Shown one piece after another: positions 50,201 through 61,640 of a stretch of DNA of 64,000 nt. The notes under the pieces are model-generated. The model did no database searches and was not told the DNA's origin. It saw only the letters and a program-made list of their open reading frames with translations. Made by a program: the position numbers and the translations under genes. How positions within the stretch are numbered: position 1 is the stretch's first letter; every line of letters starts with the position of its first letter. This stretch comes from Temnothorax longispinosus (taxonomy: Eukaryota; Arthropoda; Insecta; Hymenoptera; Formicidae). The stretch covers positions 27,137,720 to 27,201,719 of the forward strand of contig NC_092358.1 of assembly GCF_030848805.1 (NCBI RefSeq), read 5' to 3'.

Positions 50201-52055
50201 ACTTATCGAAGGCTTTTCTAAATCATTTCGTATCGTTTTCTTCTTTGCAATATGTGCAATTGTAGGAGCAAAGTTATAAAATATTTTCAATTTTATCACA
50301 TTTTAATACATATAATAATTTGCTAAATTCAGGGCGAAGACATTAATTGCTGGTTATGGTGAATAACGATTAGAATTTTATATCCTAAATGCTGAAAAAT
50401 GTTTTTATCTTTTAACAATTACAAAGGAATACACAATAAAAATTCTGCGTACACGCATTCTATCATGAATGCTGTTAATCATGATTGATTTCACAAAGCA
50501 GTCAGTCCGAGGGAGAGTATCTGTTTACCTTCATACTAAGATAACACTATTCAACCACGTAATTCTATACTTTCGTATCAATAACGAGGGCGAATATTAC
50601 GAAAAAATGGGCAGAGGGGGATGCAAAGCTAAACTATCTTTATCTTGCGTGTAGTACATAACGTGCATATGGTACAAAGTAATTTAATTGATTAAATATA
50701 AAATATTACTATTTTATGGTGCAATATAATGGTGCATTATATTTGCGTGCAATACGTAGCGCAGCGCGTATATAGTGCTAGCGGATGCAAACGATTAACT
50801 AAGAATTATTGCTATCCTATATGGAACACATAGCGCTACATCTGTCACGAATAAATCAATCACGAACGTTTACTCGGAAATAGTTAGCGATCGTAACCTT
50901 GATCTAAAACGGTTTAGTCTAAACGGAGGTAATCCGCGAATCCTTGCGTGCTTGAGGCACAGAGGAACAGAGTGTGGCCAGAGATCGAACAAGTGCAAGA
51001 AGTAGTCGGTACTCGTGACGTCTGCCGAGTCGAGTGCCACTTATGCTACTAAAATTACATTCAATTATGTTATCTGCGCTCGGGTTAACTTTAAAAACCC
51101 TTGAAAAGAGCTCGCCTGTTACGCGCGTATCTGCTCAAATGACCTCTTAAGCCCGCATCCTCGTGCCCGATACAAGATCCTCTGGCAGGTCACCATCTTC
51201 CAGGACTTTTAAGATATTGTTTTCGCTCGTGATATATTATGTATCGGTTTAACTACTTTTCCAAAAAAAATTGATTTTGTTTTCCTTGAGACTTGACGCG
51301 ATTAACAGTAGGTCGATATGCGATACTTAATATAGTCTGCTAACAACAATCTCAGTTTTTGGAAGAAAATTCGATTCTGTGATTGCATGCATGTGAAATT
51401 ATCTATCAACTGCCGTTAGATTAAATTATTTTACTTAATTCAGTATTGCAGAATTAATGCTGGAGAATTGAAATACATAATATTATTTTGACATTTTACT
51501 CCAGAATGAAAAGAAACTCGCGACGCGCTTTTTGTTGCAGAATTATGCATGATAATTTATATAGTCATGCGAGTAGCATCACGTACCTAGATATTTATTT
51601 TTACTCATATCTAAGGCTTCGTCTTGCTGTCTATGAGAAGTCTCCATCGGCTCCTTAACAGGCTGATATGCCGTCAGGTTTCCCAGAGTCTCGAAGTGAT
51701 TCTTGAATGTTCCCTGGGTCAAGTGCGGGATGCCTCCGAAATTTGATAAGTTTGCTTGCGCCAGGTTTCTCCTCAAGATATCTAACTCGTGCGCCATGCT
51801 CAACTCCGGGGTGGGCAGTCTCGGATAATGAATCACCTGATCATGATCGTAGCTTCCGTCAAGCTGCTCGTTCTCCACGCGCTCGTACTCGCGATTGTGT
51901 CTTCTCATCGACGTGGAAACGGCGGCCTGGATTTTTTCCACGTCGCATCTCTTCGAATCTGCGCAAGAGTTTCTCCGGCTCAGGATGTCAGCGATACTGA
52001 AAGGGGTCGGTTGAGAGGGTTTCGGCGAGGCTTCGCTGCGTTTGTCGTCCTCCAT
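47237..52055 (-). CDS. bap: Bagpipe / NK3 (NKX3-type) homeodomain transcription factor, 3 exons
   Basis: Minus-strand exons are 52055-51587, 47937-47721 and 47561-47237; introns of 3649 and 159 bp have GT/AG ends. The reading frame carries through both junctions to a 336-residue product. Residues 17-25 (TPFSIADIL) are the N-terminal TN/eh1 Groucho-type repression motif. The homeodomain is about residues 177-236 (KKRSRAAFSHAQVYELERRF at its start), with Gln50, Asn51 and Tyr54. The FSHAQV, SGPERADLA and LTETQVKIWFQNRRYKTKR blocks are characteristic of bagpipe/NKX3. After the homeodomain, RRVAVRVLV resembles the RVPVQVLV segment of fly Bagpipe. Intron 2 falls inside the codon for homeodomain residue 53. 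The start is the first in-frame ATG; the frame stays open upstream to 52208 but only from a GTG. Family role: visceral mesoderm specification downstream of Tinman. The last roughly 100 residues are proline- and histidine-rich and poorly conserved. Confidence 0.94.
47938..51586 (-). other. Large first intron of bap
   Basis: The 3.65-kb intron contains no recognised coding exon. It is mostly AT-rich, with GC-richer blocks near 48200-48560, 49140-49340 and 50880-51180 that may hold control elements. The last has Smad-like GTCT/GCCGAG motifs near 51020. Nothing else can be supported. Confidence 0.6.
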
Positions 52056-52549
52056 CACTCCGTGCTTTGCTACTGTTCTCTTCCTCGCAACAATGACAGC
52101 TGCTTCGAAACAGTTCTTTCTATGCACTTGATGTCTTCCTTTCAGATCTTCTCTTCTTCTTCTTCGATCTTCTTCCTCATAGTTACAATCACCATTGATT
52201 GTCCACACACGAGAAAGGTCGTCGAGTCACATGTTATAGATTCTCACTGTGCAATTTCACTACCTTGTCTTTTCTTCACAAAAAACTTGGACTTTTTTCA
52301 CCCTTATAAACTTGTCCAAAAAAAATTGAACGATCATACGTCAAATTTTCTCAGTCACGCATGCTGCCATTCTCGCTTGTCCGTCGTCGACACGTTAGAA
52401 CGGAGGATCGGTCGACGAATGTTAGGCGTCTTCCGCGTTCACATAATCCCTGGAGGCCGTCGAGCAGCCAGAGGATCGCTGGTAGGCAGACTGGCGTTAT
52501 TAATTGTTATTCCCGAGTGCTCGACCCTTCTGATTCGAGTGTGCTTCGG

Positions 52550-52556
52550 TCAAGTG
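52550..52556 (+). promoter_or_regulatory. NK2-type (Tinman) site near the bap promoter
   Basis: TCAAGTG lies 495 bp upstream of the bap start codon. In flies bagpipe is a direct Tinman target. A single heptamer is weak evidence because such sites occur by chance every few kilobases. Confidence 0.25.
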
Positions 52557-53989
52557 TGCTTGTCGCCCGCGGAGACTTATTTTTCGAATTACCACACTCA
52601 GAGCCCGCAGCTCTCCCTTCCTCCCTCGAGAAGAGCCTCCCTCTTTTACTCGACCAACCCCCACCTAAAAGACGCTTCGCCCTCTTCTCGCCCTTCTCTC
52701 CTCCCGCTTCTCTTTCTGTTTCACGAAGACCTCTACTTCCACGTAGATGATCTCACTCGAGGCGCTTTTGTCTCCGTTCATCGAGAAATAAAGCTCAACG
52801 CTTATCAGATTCCGACGACGCCTCTCATCAGCTATCGATCACTGTCTCACTGCAGGTCATAGAAATGATCTTTTTCTTCTCTCCTTAACGAGCTCAATGA
52901 CTGTCTTCGTTGCTCACTCTCTCGTTCCCGGCTCTCCTAAGCGAGCTTGCACGCGCGAATACCGCGCGTTCTGAGGTAGGTGGAGCTTTGGATATTCTAC
53001 GTGCGATCGGACGCGACGCTTCCGTCACGACGCAAGCCTCGCCCTACGGCCAATCCACGGCTTTTCCCGCGACGTCGCTTTTCCACGGTGGCCAATCCAG
53101 ACGGAGACACAAGTCGGGAAAGATTCTGCCGCGGAGTGGGATCGCGGGGGATTTTTAGATCATCGCGATCGACCCCGCCGGAAACGTACGGGCACTTTAG
53201 AGATTTTCTCGTTTTGTCATCCGTGTCAGCGAAGATGATAAAAGGCTGCTTAACTTCTTGCGACGAAGCAATCACTCACAGTCGTCATACACGACGACAG
53301 TTTCATTATTGATGTATGCTTCGTGATTACTTTGACTAGCATTTGATCAAAGTGTGCGTTAGCACATTAGGAAAGTAGTTAACAGATTCAATCAAATCAA
53401 TCTATTGAACCTATTGATGAATCTATTGATATCCCGTTTATAGAGTATGATAATCATTTTATAGTTTCTCAATCAATAGTGTGACATTTATATTTTGATA
53501 TTTATTTTTTCTATAAACATTTGTTTTTTTTTGTCGTTTTTTACATCAACCGTTCTTGTTTAATTATTATGTTTATGATATAATTATTTTTATAAAAAAT
53601 AATTATTTATCAAAGGTAACACCTGAAGCTAAAATCCACTTTAGACGATCTACGTCATTTATATCACAGAAATCAGAAAAAAAATTTGCAACTTTATATA
53701 AAATGTTTGAAGAATCAGAAAAATATATATAAGATATAAAGTACACATACATACATCAAAATATATGACTTATAAAATTATAAATAAAATTCTATCCTAA
53801 AATCTGACGCAAATTACAAGCGAGTGAGCTTAACACTCATTTACAAATTAGTAAAATGTCACGAGAAAATGTAACATTTCAGTAACAAAGTAGGTACGAT
53901 AGAAATTACGTTTCACATAGTCATGTCTCTATTCGACGAAAAATGATCCAAGTTAGAAATCGCAGTTGATAATTTCAAAAAGTTACCCC

Positions 53990-54200
53990 GTTCTCTTTGT
54001 ACGTAGGTTCACGAGCGGAATGGTAGGTAGGTGCCTACGTACTTCTCGTCTCGATACGTTACGAGAGAAACTGTGCGCGGTGCATATATAGGGTGTGCTT
54101 TACATAACAATCGCCGCTAAAGACTCGCAGCATTGTCTGCCACGTGCTGGCACCCGAGTTCCTATGGCGGTTTAATTAAGTGTGAACCACAGGAACGTGA
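53990..54200. promoter_or_regulatory. Candidate bap upstream control block
   Basis: This GC-richer block lies about 2 kb upstream of the bap start. A hairpin has GTACGTAGG near 54000 pairing with CCTACGTAC near 54035. There are also a Smad-type AGAC (54121-54124), GTCTGCC (from 54135), an E-box CACGTG (54141-54146) and an NK2-type TTAAGTG (54176-54182) next to a TAATTA homeodomain core. The motif mix fits a Tinman/Smad-responsive element; activity is inferred. Confidence 0.33.
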
Positions 54201-57200
54201 ACTACGCCTGAGTTGATCCGATGATGACCTCGCGCGCTCGAGATATCGATGAGAAAATACTTTCGCTCTCTCCACCGTCTCTCCCCCTACCTCATGGTTG
54301 CGTGGTGTGGCGTGGTGCATCATTCGCACTCTTGTCGGAAAGACGCGTGTACATCAATTGCAAATTCTATTGTCACGAGTTGCATAATTAGAATCTTAAT
54401 TATTTTTGTAAAAACATATTATAACAAATTATAACACGTGTTTACAAAAAGTCACTTATACTGATAAATGATTATTTCAATTACACAAATTGGAAAATTC
54501 TTTATCAAAAAGATGATTTGGTTTTTTCTCATCGAGTGACTTTTTTATTAAGTTATCAATTAACAACAGAAAAAAGAAATGTAAAGAACTCTAGACATGC
54601 TTCAACGCTATAATGTGATGATCAAAACGATTGTAAGAACATCTTTTCTCTACTTTTTCCAAACGATTAGACAAATATTTAAAAAAGTAACTGTTATCTT
54701 AAGATATATATTTTTAATTACCTGAGGTATATATATTATGTGTTATTCTTTACATATATTTTTATATAAAATTATTTGGCATTATTTTCCTGTTTAATTA
54801 TGGTATGAAATAAGAAAAATCTATTGTAGAAAAGTATAAACAATAGACAATTAAATTGTGAATGACATACGAATTTCCACGAATTTTGATAATTACCTAC
54901 AATCAAAAAACTTTTTTTAAATAAAGAACAAATCGTGTATCAAGTACCATTATGCTTTAAGTATCCGGACCGGAAATTGGAAAAACGCCATCCGCCATTT
55001 GCTTGTTACAACTCCGTTATATATAGACGATCTCAGGCCAATCTTAAGTCTACATACCGAGACCTCTTTTTCTCGATCCGATCTAATCAATAATAAATTA
55101 TAGGGGGATGGTGGTACATCTCTCCCCTAAAGCTAAGGCTCTGACCCTCCCGCTCAATTGGTCGCAATTCTTAAAGACCTTAATTGGCGCGGAAAATTAT
55201 ACCTTATTTCAGTTACCCCCGAACAAGACCGGCGTCCGCCCTTCGCCGTCATCCTTTACTCAACCTTGCTGTACTTTGTTGCCTCTCGTCTTCTCCTCCT
55301 TCGCTCGATTTCTGCCACTCGGATATTTCTTTTTCCGCCATGAGCAATCGTTCGAAATATCGAGATCGCGCGATGACGAGCATCTATATAGAGCGGGTGG
55401 AATTTTTATTGCAATGAGAGACACACGTCGTGAGATAGGTCGACCAATTACGGGATGAAGTGTCGATCATTTACGAAATGAAGTCTGTGTCAGCGAACAT
55501 CTCGGCAGTATCCGTCTGTCAACTCTGGCAGTCGTCATGCATGCGACAAGTCGGGCCGGTTGCGCAAAAAGTCACCGGCCTCGACGTTCGTCTCAAACGA
55601 AGCTTCGCGGTTACCCTTTTAACAAGCTCGTCGTCGCCTGTCGCGTGAAGAGAGCGACTGGAGATGTCCCATAAAATCAAATAGTTCCGTACGAGGGCTC
55701 CTTCCGAGCCCGATTTAACCAGCAGTCAATAAAGACTGCGAACCAACAGCGGGGCTCGTTCAACGACCGTATCGGAACGAAAACGAAACGTTAACGTAAA
55801 CTGAAAAACAATCGTCGGCCACGGCGGCTGTCACTCCAACGAGGAGTTGGCATCCGCGTGGCAGAGTCATCTGTTCCCTACGCGGTCGCGAACGTTTATT
55901 TTTCCAGAATGGTCGCTAAAACACCCTCGTTCCGTTCGGTCCTCCAAGTAATTTTAACTATTTATAGCGGTCCACCTAGACGAGTTATTGGGACATCTTT
56001 TTACAGGAAAGGTGCTAAACTAAATCGATAAGTAGCGCTTATTAACGCTTATTATGTAACCTGAACTTATCAGGCTCCGAAGTCTGCCTATTTCATTTAA
56101 ACGTTTTCAAGCTAAATGATGACTGACTGAAACAATGTCTTGTCACATAAACTTTTTTTACAGTTGAGGAGAATATGTAATCATTCTTCCAAATTGCATG
56201 TTACTTTTTTCATAATAAAACAGAATATAATTCTCATCCAACGTATTTAATTGTTATAATTTATAACATTTTAGAAAATGTAAACTTAAGAAACATTTAC
56301 AATTTACAATCTTATTGTATAACATCATAAAAACATTAGAAAATACATATAATAAATATAGATAAATCTTCAATTTTATAATTAAAAATCTTTTTATTTA
56401 AAATTTATAATTGGCACAGTACTGGAATCATGGGTAATAAATATAAATGTTTATATGTATATTTATATTATGCATATATAATATACATATATATGTATAA
56501 ATTTCATTCGTATGACGAAAATAATGACATGCAAAGTTTGAGTAGCCAAGAAAAATCGACGAGAAGGAGCTAATCGTGCGGGACGCGCGATGCAGAGGCA
56601 GAGAAGAGAGAAAGGAGGAAGAAAAGAGAGAGGAAACGTGAATGAGCGGGAGTGGCGGCGGCAGCACACACTAAGCACTAATATTACGTCTCTGGACTGA
56701 CAGACGCGCGGACTTTAAAACCCAAGACTAACAAACAGTTAGCAGTCATCCGGTCTTCTTGCTTTTATATTCTTACGCGGCCGCCCATATCGCGCGCCAA
56801 TGCTCGCGCGCGAGTAGAGCTCTCCTCCCCCCGCGTGTCTCGCACGCGGGTTACTTTCGCGTCGTCAAACGGCGCGATCGAAATTTCCTGCTCGTCTTCG
56901 CCGAAGGCAGGAACGAGGTTTCCTGTCGACGGGGAATTCGAGGAGAAGTCGAGCCACCTCATCAAAGCTAAGAGCGATTTTCTTCGCCGCAGAAATGGCC
57001 ATTCTTAGATATCGTTCGCAGAAGGGTTGTTTCATCGCGATACATTGCGATGTCGAGATTATCATACACAAATTGACACTCACGTATGTTTATATACGAG
57101 TTGTATCAGCTTATTTTATCCGACATTTGTTGTATAGATAATCTTATATTTTATAAACAATAATTAAATCAATTCTTTACTGCAAATACAATTACATTTT

Positions 57201-60200
57201 AAGAAAACTTAAAAAAAAATAATATCTATGACGTAACTATTTATAACAACAGCAAACCATCTCGTTAATGATTAAGAATTGAATTGGGAATTCTTTATCT
57301 TTATTTTAACTTTCTGAGCATGCTCTCCAAATATTGTAATCTCATCCCAAATCTTTGTGAGTAATAATTACGTTTTATTATTTTTATGAATATTAATGGA
57401 TAACGTGTCTTTCTTTTCCTAGAGATATAATATTAATTATCTGTGCCAGATACACAACTTTCAAATTGTACGAAATGATTTATTAGTTATTGATTAATCT
57501 AATAGTTTCTAACTTTAAGTATTAGAGCTACTTTATTAATATCAATGTAGAGATCATCAACATAAGAAAATTAATCAATATAATAATTGTATGAAGATAT
57601 ATATTTTATCATCAAAGGATACTTAAAAAACACATATAGGGTGTACATATCTTGTGTGAAACTTGTAAAGATGTATCCTTTGATAATCGAGATATTTGAC
57701 ATGATTATTTTATCGTCAAGAGATATTAAAGGAGAATTCTCATATATTGATATTTGTCTGATGTTCACGCCACTTCACGTATGCGTTTTCTACTCTACCA
57801 GCAGATGTGAAGAGAGATTAGTATCGAAAGTATACCAGCATGGTTTGGGGTATCCCACCACAGATGGCTGACGATGGTCGTGAGTTTTCTTCTGCCGAGC
57901 TTCCAGCACATTCAGCTCTACCAGTAGAACGAATCGTAATAGCCCATAAATCCCCGTTTTTTCCCTAGGTACCAGGTCTTTTTATTATTTTCGATCAAGC
58001 GAGTGTGAATAATCAAATAATTATCCCTCCGAGTCGTAATTAGGCCACCACGGAGGACCTTTTTTCCAAAAACCATCGTTCGTGCTCTAGAATTAAAAGC
58101 CTCGGATAGAATGACATTTCGCGTAATAACACAATACATTTCACATCATTCTAATTGTCTTGCACCTTCGAGGTAGATCATCGTGTGAAATGTTGAATTG
58201 TATTTATTCTAAGATGCATCAAATTTACGAATTCTCGATAGAATAAACTATTTAATATTAGATTTGCCATTAAATTAGGTGAAATATCTAATTTGTTTAG
58301 AGACGTATTTAATCTATAAAACATATAACACGCGAAACCAATTTTGGAATTAAAGCACATTTATTTTTTAAGACTTTTCGGAGTAAGGTTGCATACGCGC
58401 AAGGAGTTAACAAGGGGAGATTCGTTGAAATGTCGTCATCGTCAATGTCGTATCTTTTTCGCGGATAATCCTTTCACCTCACTTCAAGGACTACGGACAG
58501 GAAAAAGAGGAGATTGGTCGGTTGGAGTGAGCGATCCGCGAAAGGAAGAGGACGAGGAAGAAATAAAGAGTATGGCGGACGCGGAGCGTGGCGGGATCCT
58601 GGTAACTCCCGGGGGTCATGATTTATCAATTAGCGATCTTTGGAGTCCCTTTAAAAATCGACGCCGCGGAGCGGGAGGGTTCGGGGCAAAAAAAAAGGAT
58701 AGCCGCCCAAAGGAACCGCCGATGACGCGGCTGAATCTGTTGCACGACCGCACTGTCAACCGATTTTCGAAAAAATTCGATCACGTCGATTGTTTGCCCT
58801 GCCGATCGCACCGCGTTTGGATCCTACCTCATCTTCCGCTTCTCTCAACGGAGTTCTTCATCAACCGACAAATTCTATTATGTCGCCTGAAAGAAAGGAT
58901 TCCCTTTCGTCTCTTCTAGCGGTCTGTTTCGATCCATTGAATAGCGTAATTAAGTTGTAAGTGGATTAATTTTGAGAACACACACAGTAAGGGATTTAAA
59001 CGAGCCTTCAGAAATGTCGATCTTGAGATTTTGCAGAATATTTCCAAATAGGGGATGTCAAAAACGAGTTGCTTGAAATGTAATTGGTTGATAAAGTCTT
59101 AAAAAAAAATTACGATGTTACATTTCTTTTAAAATATTTATTGCGTTTCAAAGGTATATCGTCTAAATGCCGCAGTTCAGAAAATTAAGGAAATTGAGTT
59201 TCAGTCGCCCGAATATCATTTGCGTGCAATATATCGCTTAAAATCGAGCTATAACGTCCAAGTTGCACATGGCATCCGTGTGTTTTCAGCATGCGAACGT
59301 GTTCAATCATAGGAAGCCCGAATTTTATTGTAGGTCCAAAAGCAGCCGCACAAATCCTTCAGGTCACTCTGGACGGTTATCTCCTCCTTCCTGAAAGCTT
59401 TTTATTTTATTGCTGCATCCTCCTATAATGCATACCTCGGAACGTGTTCTTACTTTTATTACGAGCCTGTGTCGGCAGTCTTTGATTTAATTAACTCTTA
59501 AAGTTCTGTTACCTTGTCCGTTACCGACACGTTCCCCAAACGGCAAGAAGATAGAAATATCAAGAGAGAAAACCACTCTAAACCGATGCTATGTGGGAAA
59601 CTAACATCGAGATTCTTTGCGGGTAACAACAATGTAAATAACTACAATAAACATAGTTTTAGCTTTACTCCTTGATTCTCTATTTTTCTGCATTTAGGGC
59701 ATGTGCTATCGGTATTTCAAATTTTATCTCATATCGACGTAGACTTTTATTATTAATTATACATGTAGATGTAATATTAATAATAATAAATGTGCAATTA
59801 CAATAGTAATAATTACATTAAAATGACGATTGAAACTTTGTGTTTAAAGTTAAGATTGTTTCATTATTATCGTTTTTTTTCGAGTAAGACCTTCTGATCA
59901 TTATAGGATCGATTAATGAAGTAGACATCACATATATGGAAGGGAAACTATCGTTTCTATTATTTTATTTAACACTCGAAGCAGCTTTGCCGTCTAGAAA
60001 CTATGTGAAGTAAACACAACCTTATATTATCGAAGATTATTTTCTCCCTCTCGTCCACGCACCGCATTCACGCACTGCATCGCCACGAGTTATTAGTCGG
60101 ATATCTGACTTAGTTATTACGTAGTTAGATATTTATGTCGCAAAGAGAAAAACTCTTTGACGAACTAATGGAGACGACCGATTAATTAAATGATTATTAA

Positions 60201-60765
60201 TCGTTCAAGCTGATGTATAAATGCACCGGCGGATAGGCTCATCTTTCCTTAACGATAACTACTGGCATTTTCCATGTCTGCAATTTTACGTTTTTTTTTT
60301 CCAAAAACGTGAATAACCGCTTTGAAGACTTTTCCAGGGACGAATGCCTTGCCTGTAGAAAATAACACAACAAAAATGTAACGAATTAGTAATTCAAGAT
60401 TCACATGTCAAATAAAACTGAATTTATCGGCTGATAATACATCGAAATTGTAATACATCGTAATAACTATTTATTATTCAATAGGTAGCAGTTTTGTTTC
60501 ATGTTTAAATAACATGCTAAGCCATGTAAGCGAAAGTATTGAGATTCTTACGTTCATATTTATTTATAGAGTCAATTGTGATTGATCATTCGATTGCGAT
60601 TAATCACGCATTCTTCTATATTCTTTCTTGATTACTAGTATCCGAGCAAATATAGATTCGAAAGTTGCAATAGAAGAAATACACTGAAATTTTAGATCTC
60701 GTTAACGATTTAATTTTGTTTTTTACTTACAAATCTGCATCGCGTAATTTAGAATTGCGTTTCAC

Positions 60766-60928
60766 AGGCTCTACAATAAGTCATATGTCGGAGTCGAATG
60801 TTGGAACGTAGCCGATGGTCCAATGAGGAAAATTCGTTTTCGAAAAAGAAATTTTCTCATTAGATTAGACCATCGGTTTGCGATCCGACATCCGACTTCG
60901 ACATACGACTAATTATATTGTAGAACCT
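60766..60928. repeat. MITE, family 1, full palindromic copy
   Basis: This 163-bp element is one long imperfect palindrome. Its ends read AGGCTCTACAAT and, inverted, AGGTTCTACAAT. The core (TCCAATGAGGAAAATTCG paired with an AATTTTCTCATT segment) is shared with the element at 3075-3205 in opposite orientation. It has no coding capacity and is presumably mobilised by a DNA transposase elsewhere. No clear target-site duplication was seen, so the superfamily is undetermined. Confidence 0.8.
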
Positions 60929-61379
60929 CAACGTTATTCTTAAAAGAATAGAAATGTAGCGAATCCAAGAGGTCGAAGAAAGATATCTCTTCAGGATGGA
61001 GGGAGGGGGTCAGGAAGATGCGATCGGATAATGAGTGTAATGAGAAAGATCGTTGACGCGGATAAGCGGAGGGATTTTCCAAGTTCAGCGCTGCGAAACG
61101 ATCGATCCTGTCATCGAGGCGGGTAGTGAGAAAATTGCTAGAAAGACTCGTCGACTAATTGTTTAATTAGGGTCTCCGTATATCCACGTAGGATCTAAGC
61201 TGGTCGGGACGCGGGAGGAGGGAGGGAGGAAGGGAGGTACCGATCTCTCCAGGATCGCTCGATCTTCTCGCGCCTTCGGGACCGGGCATTCGCGTGACCC
61301 GCTAATTTCCCTAATAGATTAAGTATCGGAAGAGGTTGTCATTTGGCTGGCACGCTAAGTGAGGCGAGCACCGAGCACC

Positions 61380-61640
61380 ATTGTTTCACAAACAAAAGCC
61401 GGCCGCTTTGCGAGTCATGGCGGCGCTCTTTGAACGCCCCTCGACCAATCAGCGACCGCCTTTAGAGCGCCAAGTACAAAAGAAACCGGCCGGAGATGAT
61501 TGAGATTTTCTGTGTGTATTGCCGCTGCCTTATACATCTCACAAAGAGAGAAAGAGACGAAGGCACGGAGAAAGGGAGAAGAGAAAGCGCGGTGACGCGT
61601 AAGAGAGGAGAGGAGGCGCGAGTTTGTTAGAAATAGATGA
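61380..61640. promoter_or_regulatory. CpG-rich, CCAAT-containing promoter-like block
   Basis: A GC- and CpG-rich block contains a CCAAT motif (in GACCAATCAG, near 61444), a forkhead-like ACAAACAAAAG at about 61389, and a purine-rich run after 61540. It resembles a housekeeping-type or developmental promoter, but no gene is recognised on either side. Confidence 0.22.

Noticed and set aside
52056..52208. N-terminal extension of bap by 51 codons
   Set aside because: The frame is open but the only start there is GTG; the first in-frame ATG at 52055 places the TN motif near the N-terminus as in the family.
51789..52862. 357-codon plus-strand open frame antisense to bap exon 1 and its leader
   Set aside because: It overlaps a certain exon on the other strand, lies in pyrimidine-rich DNA where stop codons are rare, and shows no recognisable domain.
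58344..58919. 191-codon plus-strand open frame
   Set aside because: Starts with TTG, composition follows the GC-rich block, no recognised domain; the internal ATG at 58572 gives only a charged, glycine-rich peptide.
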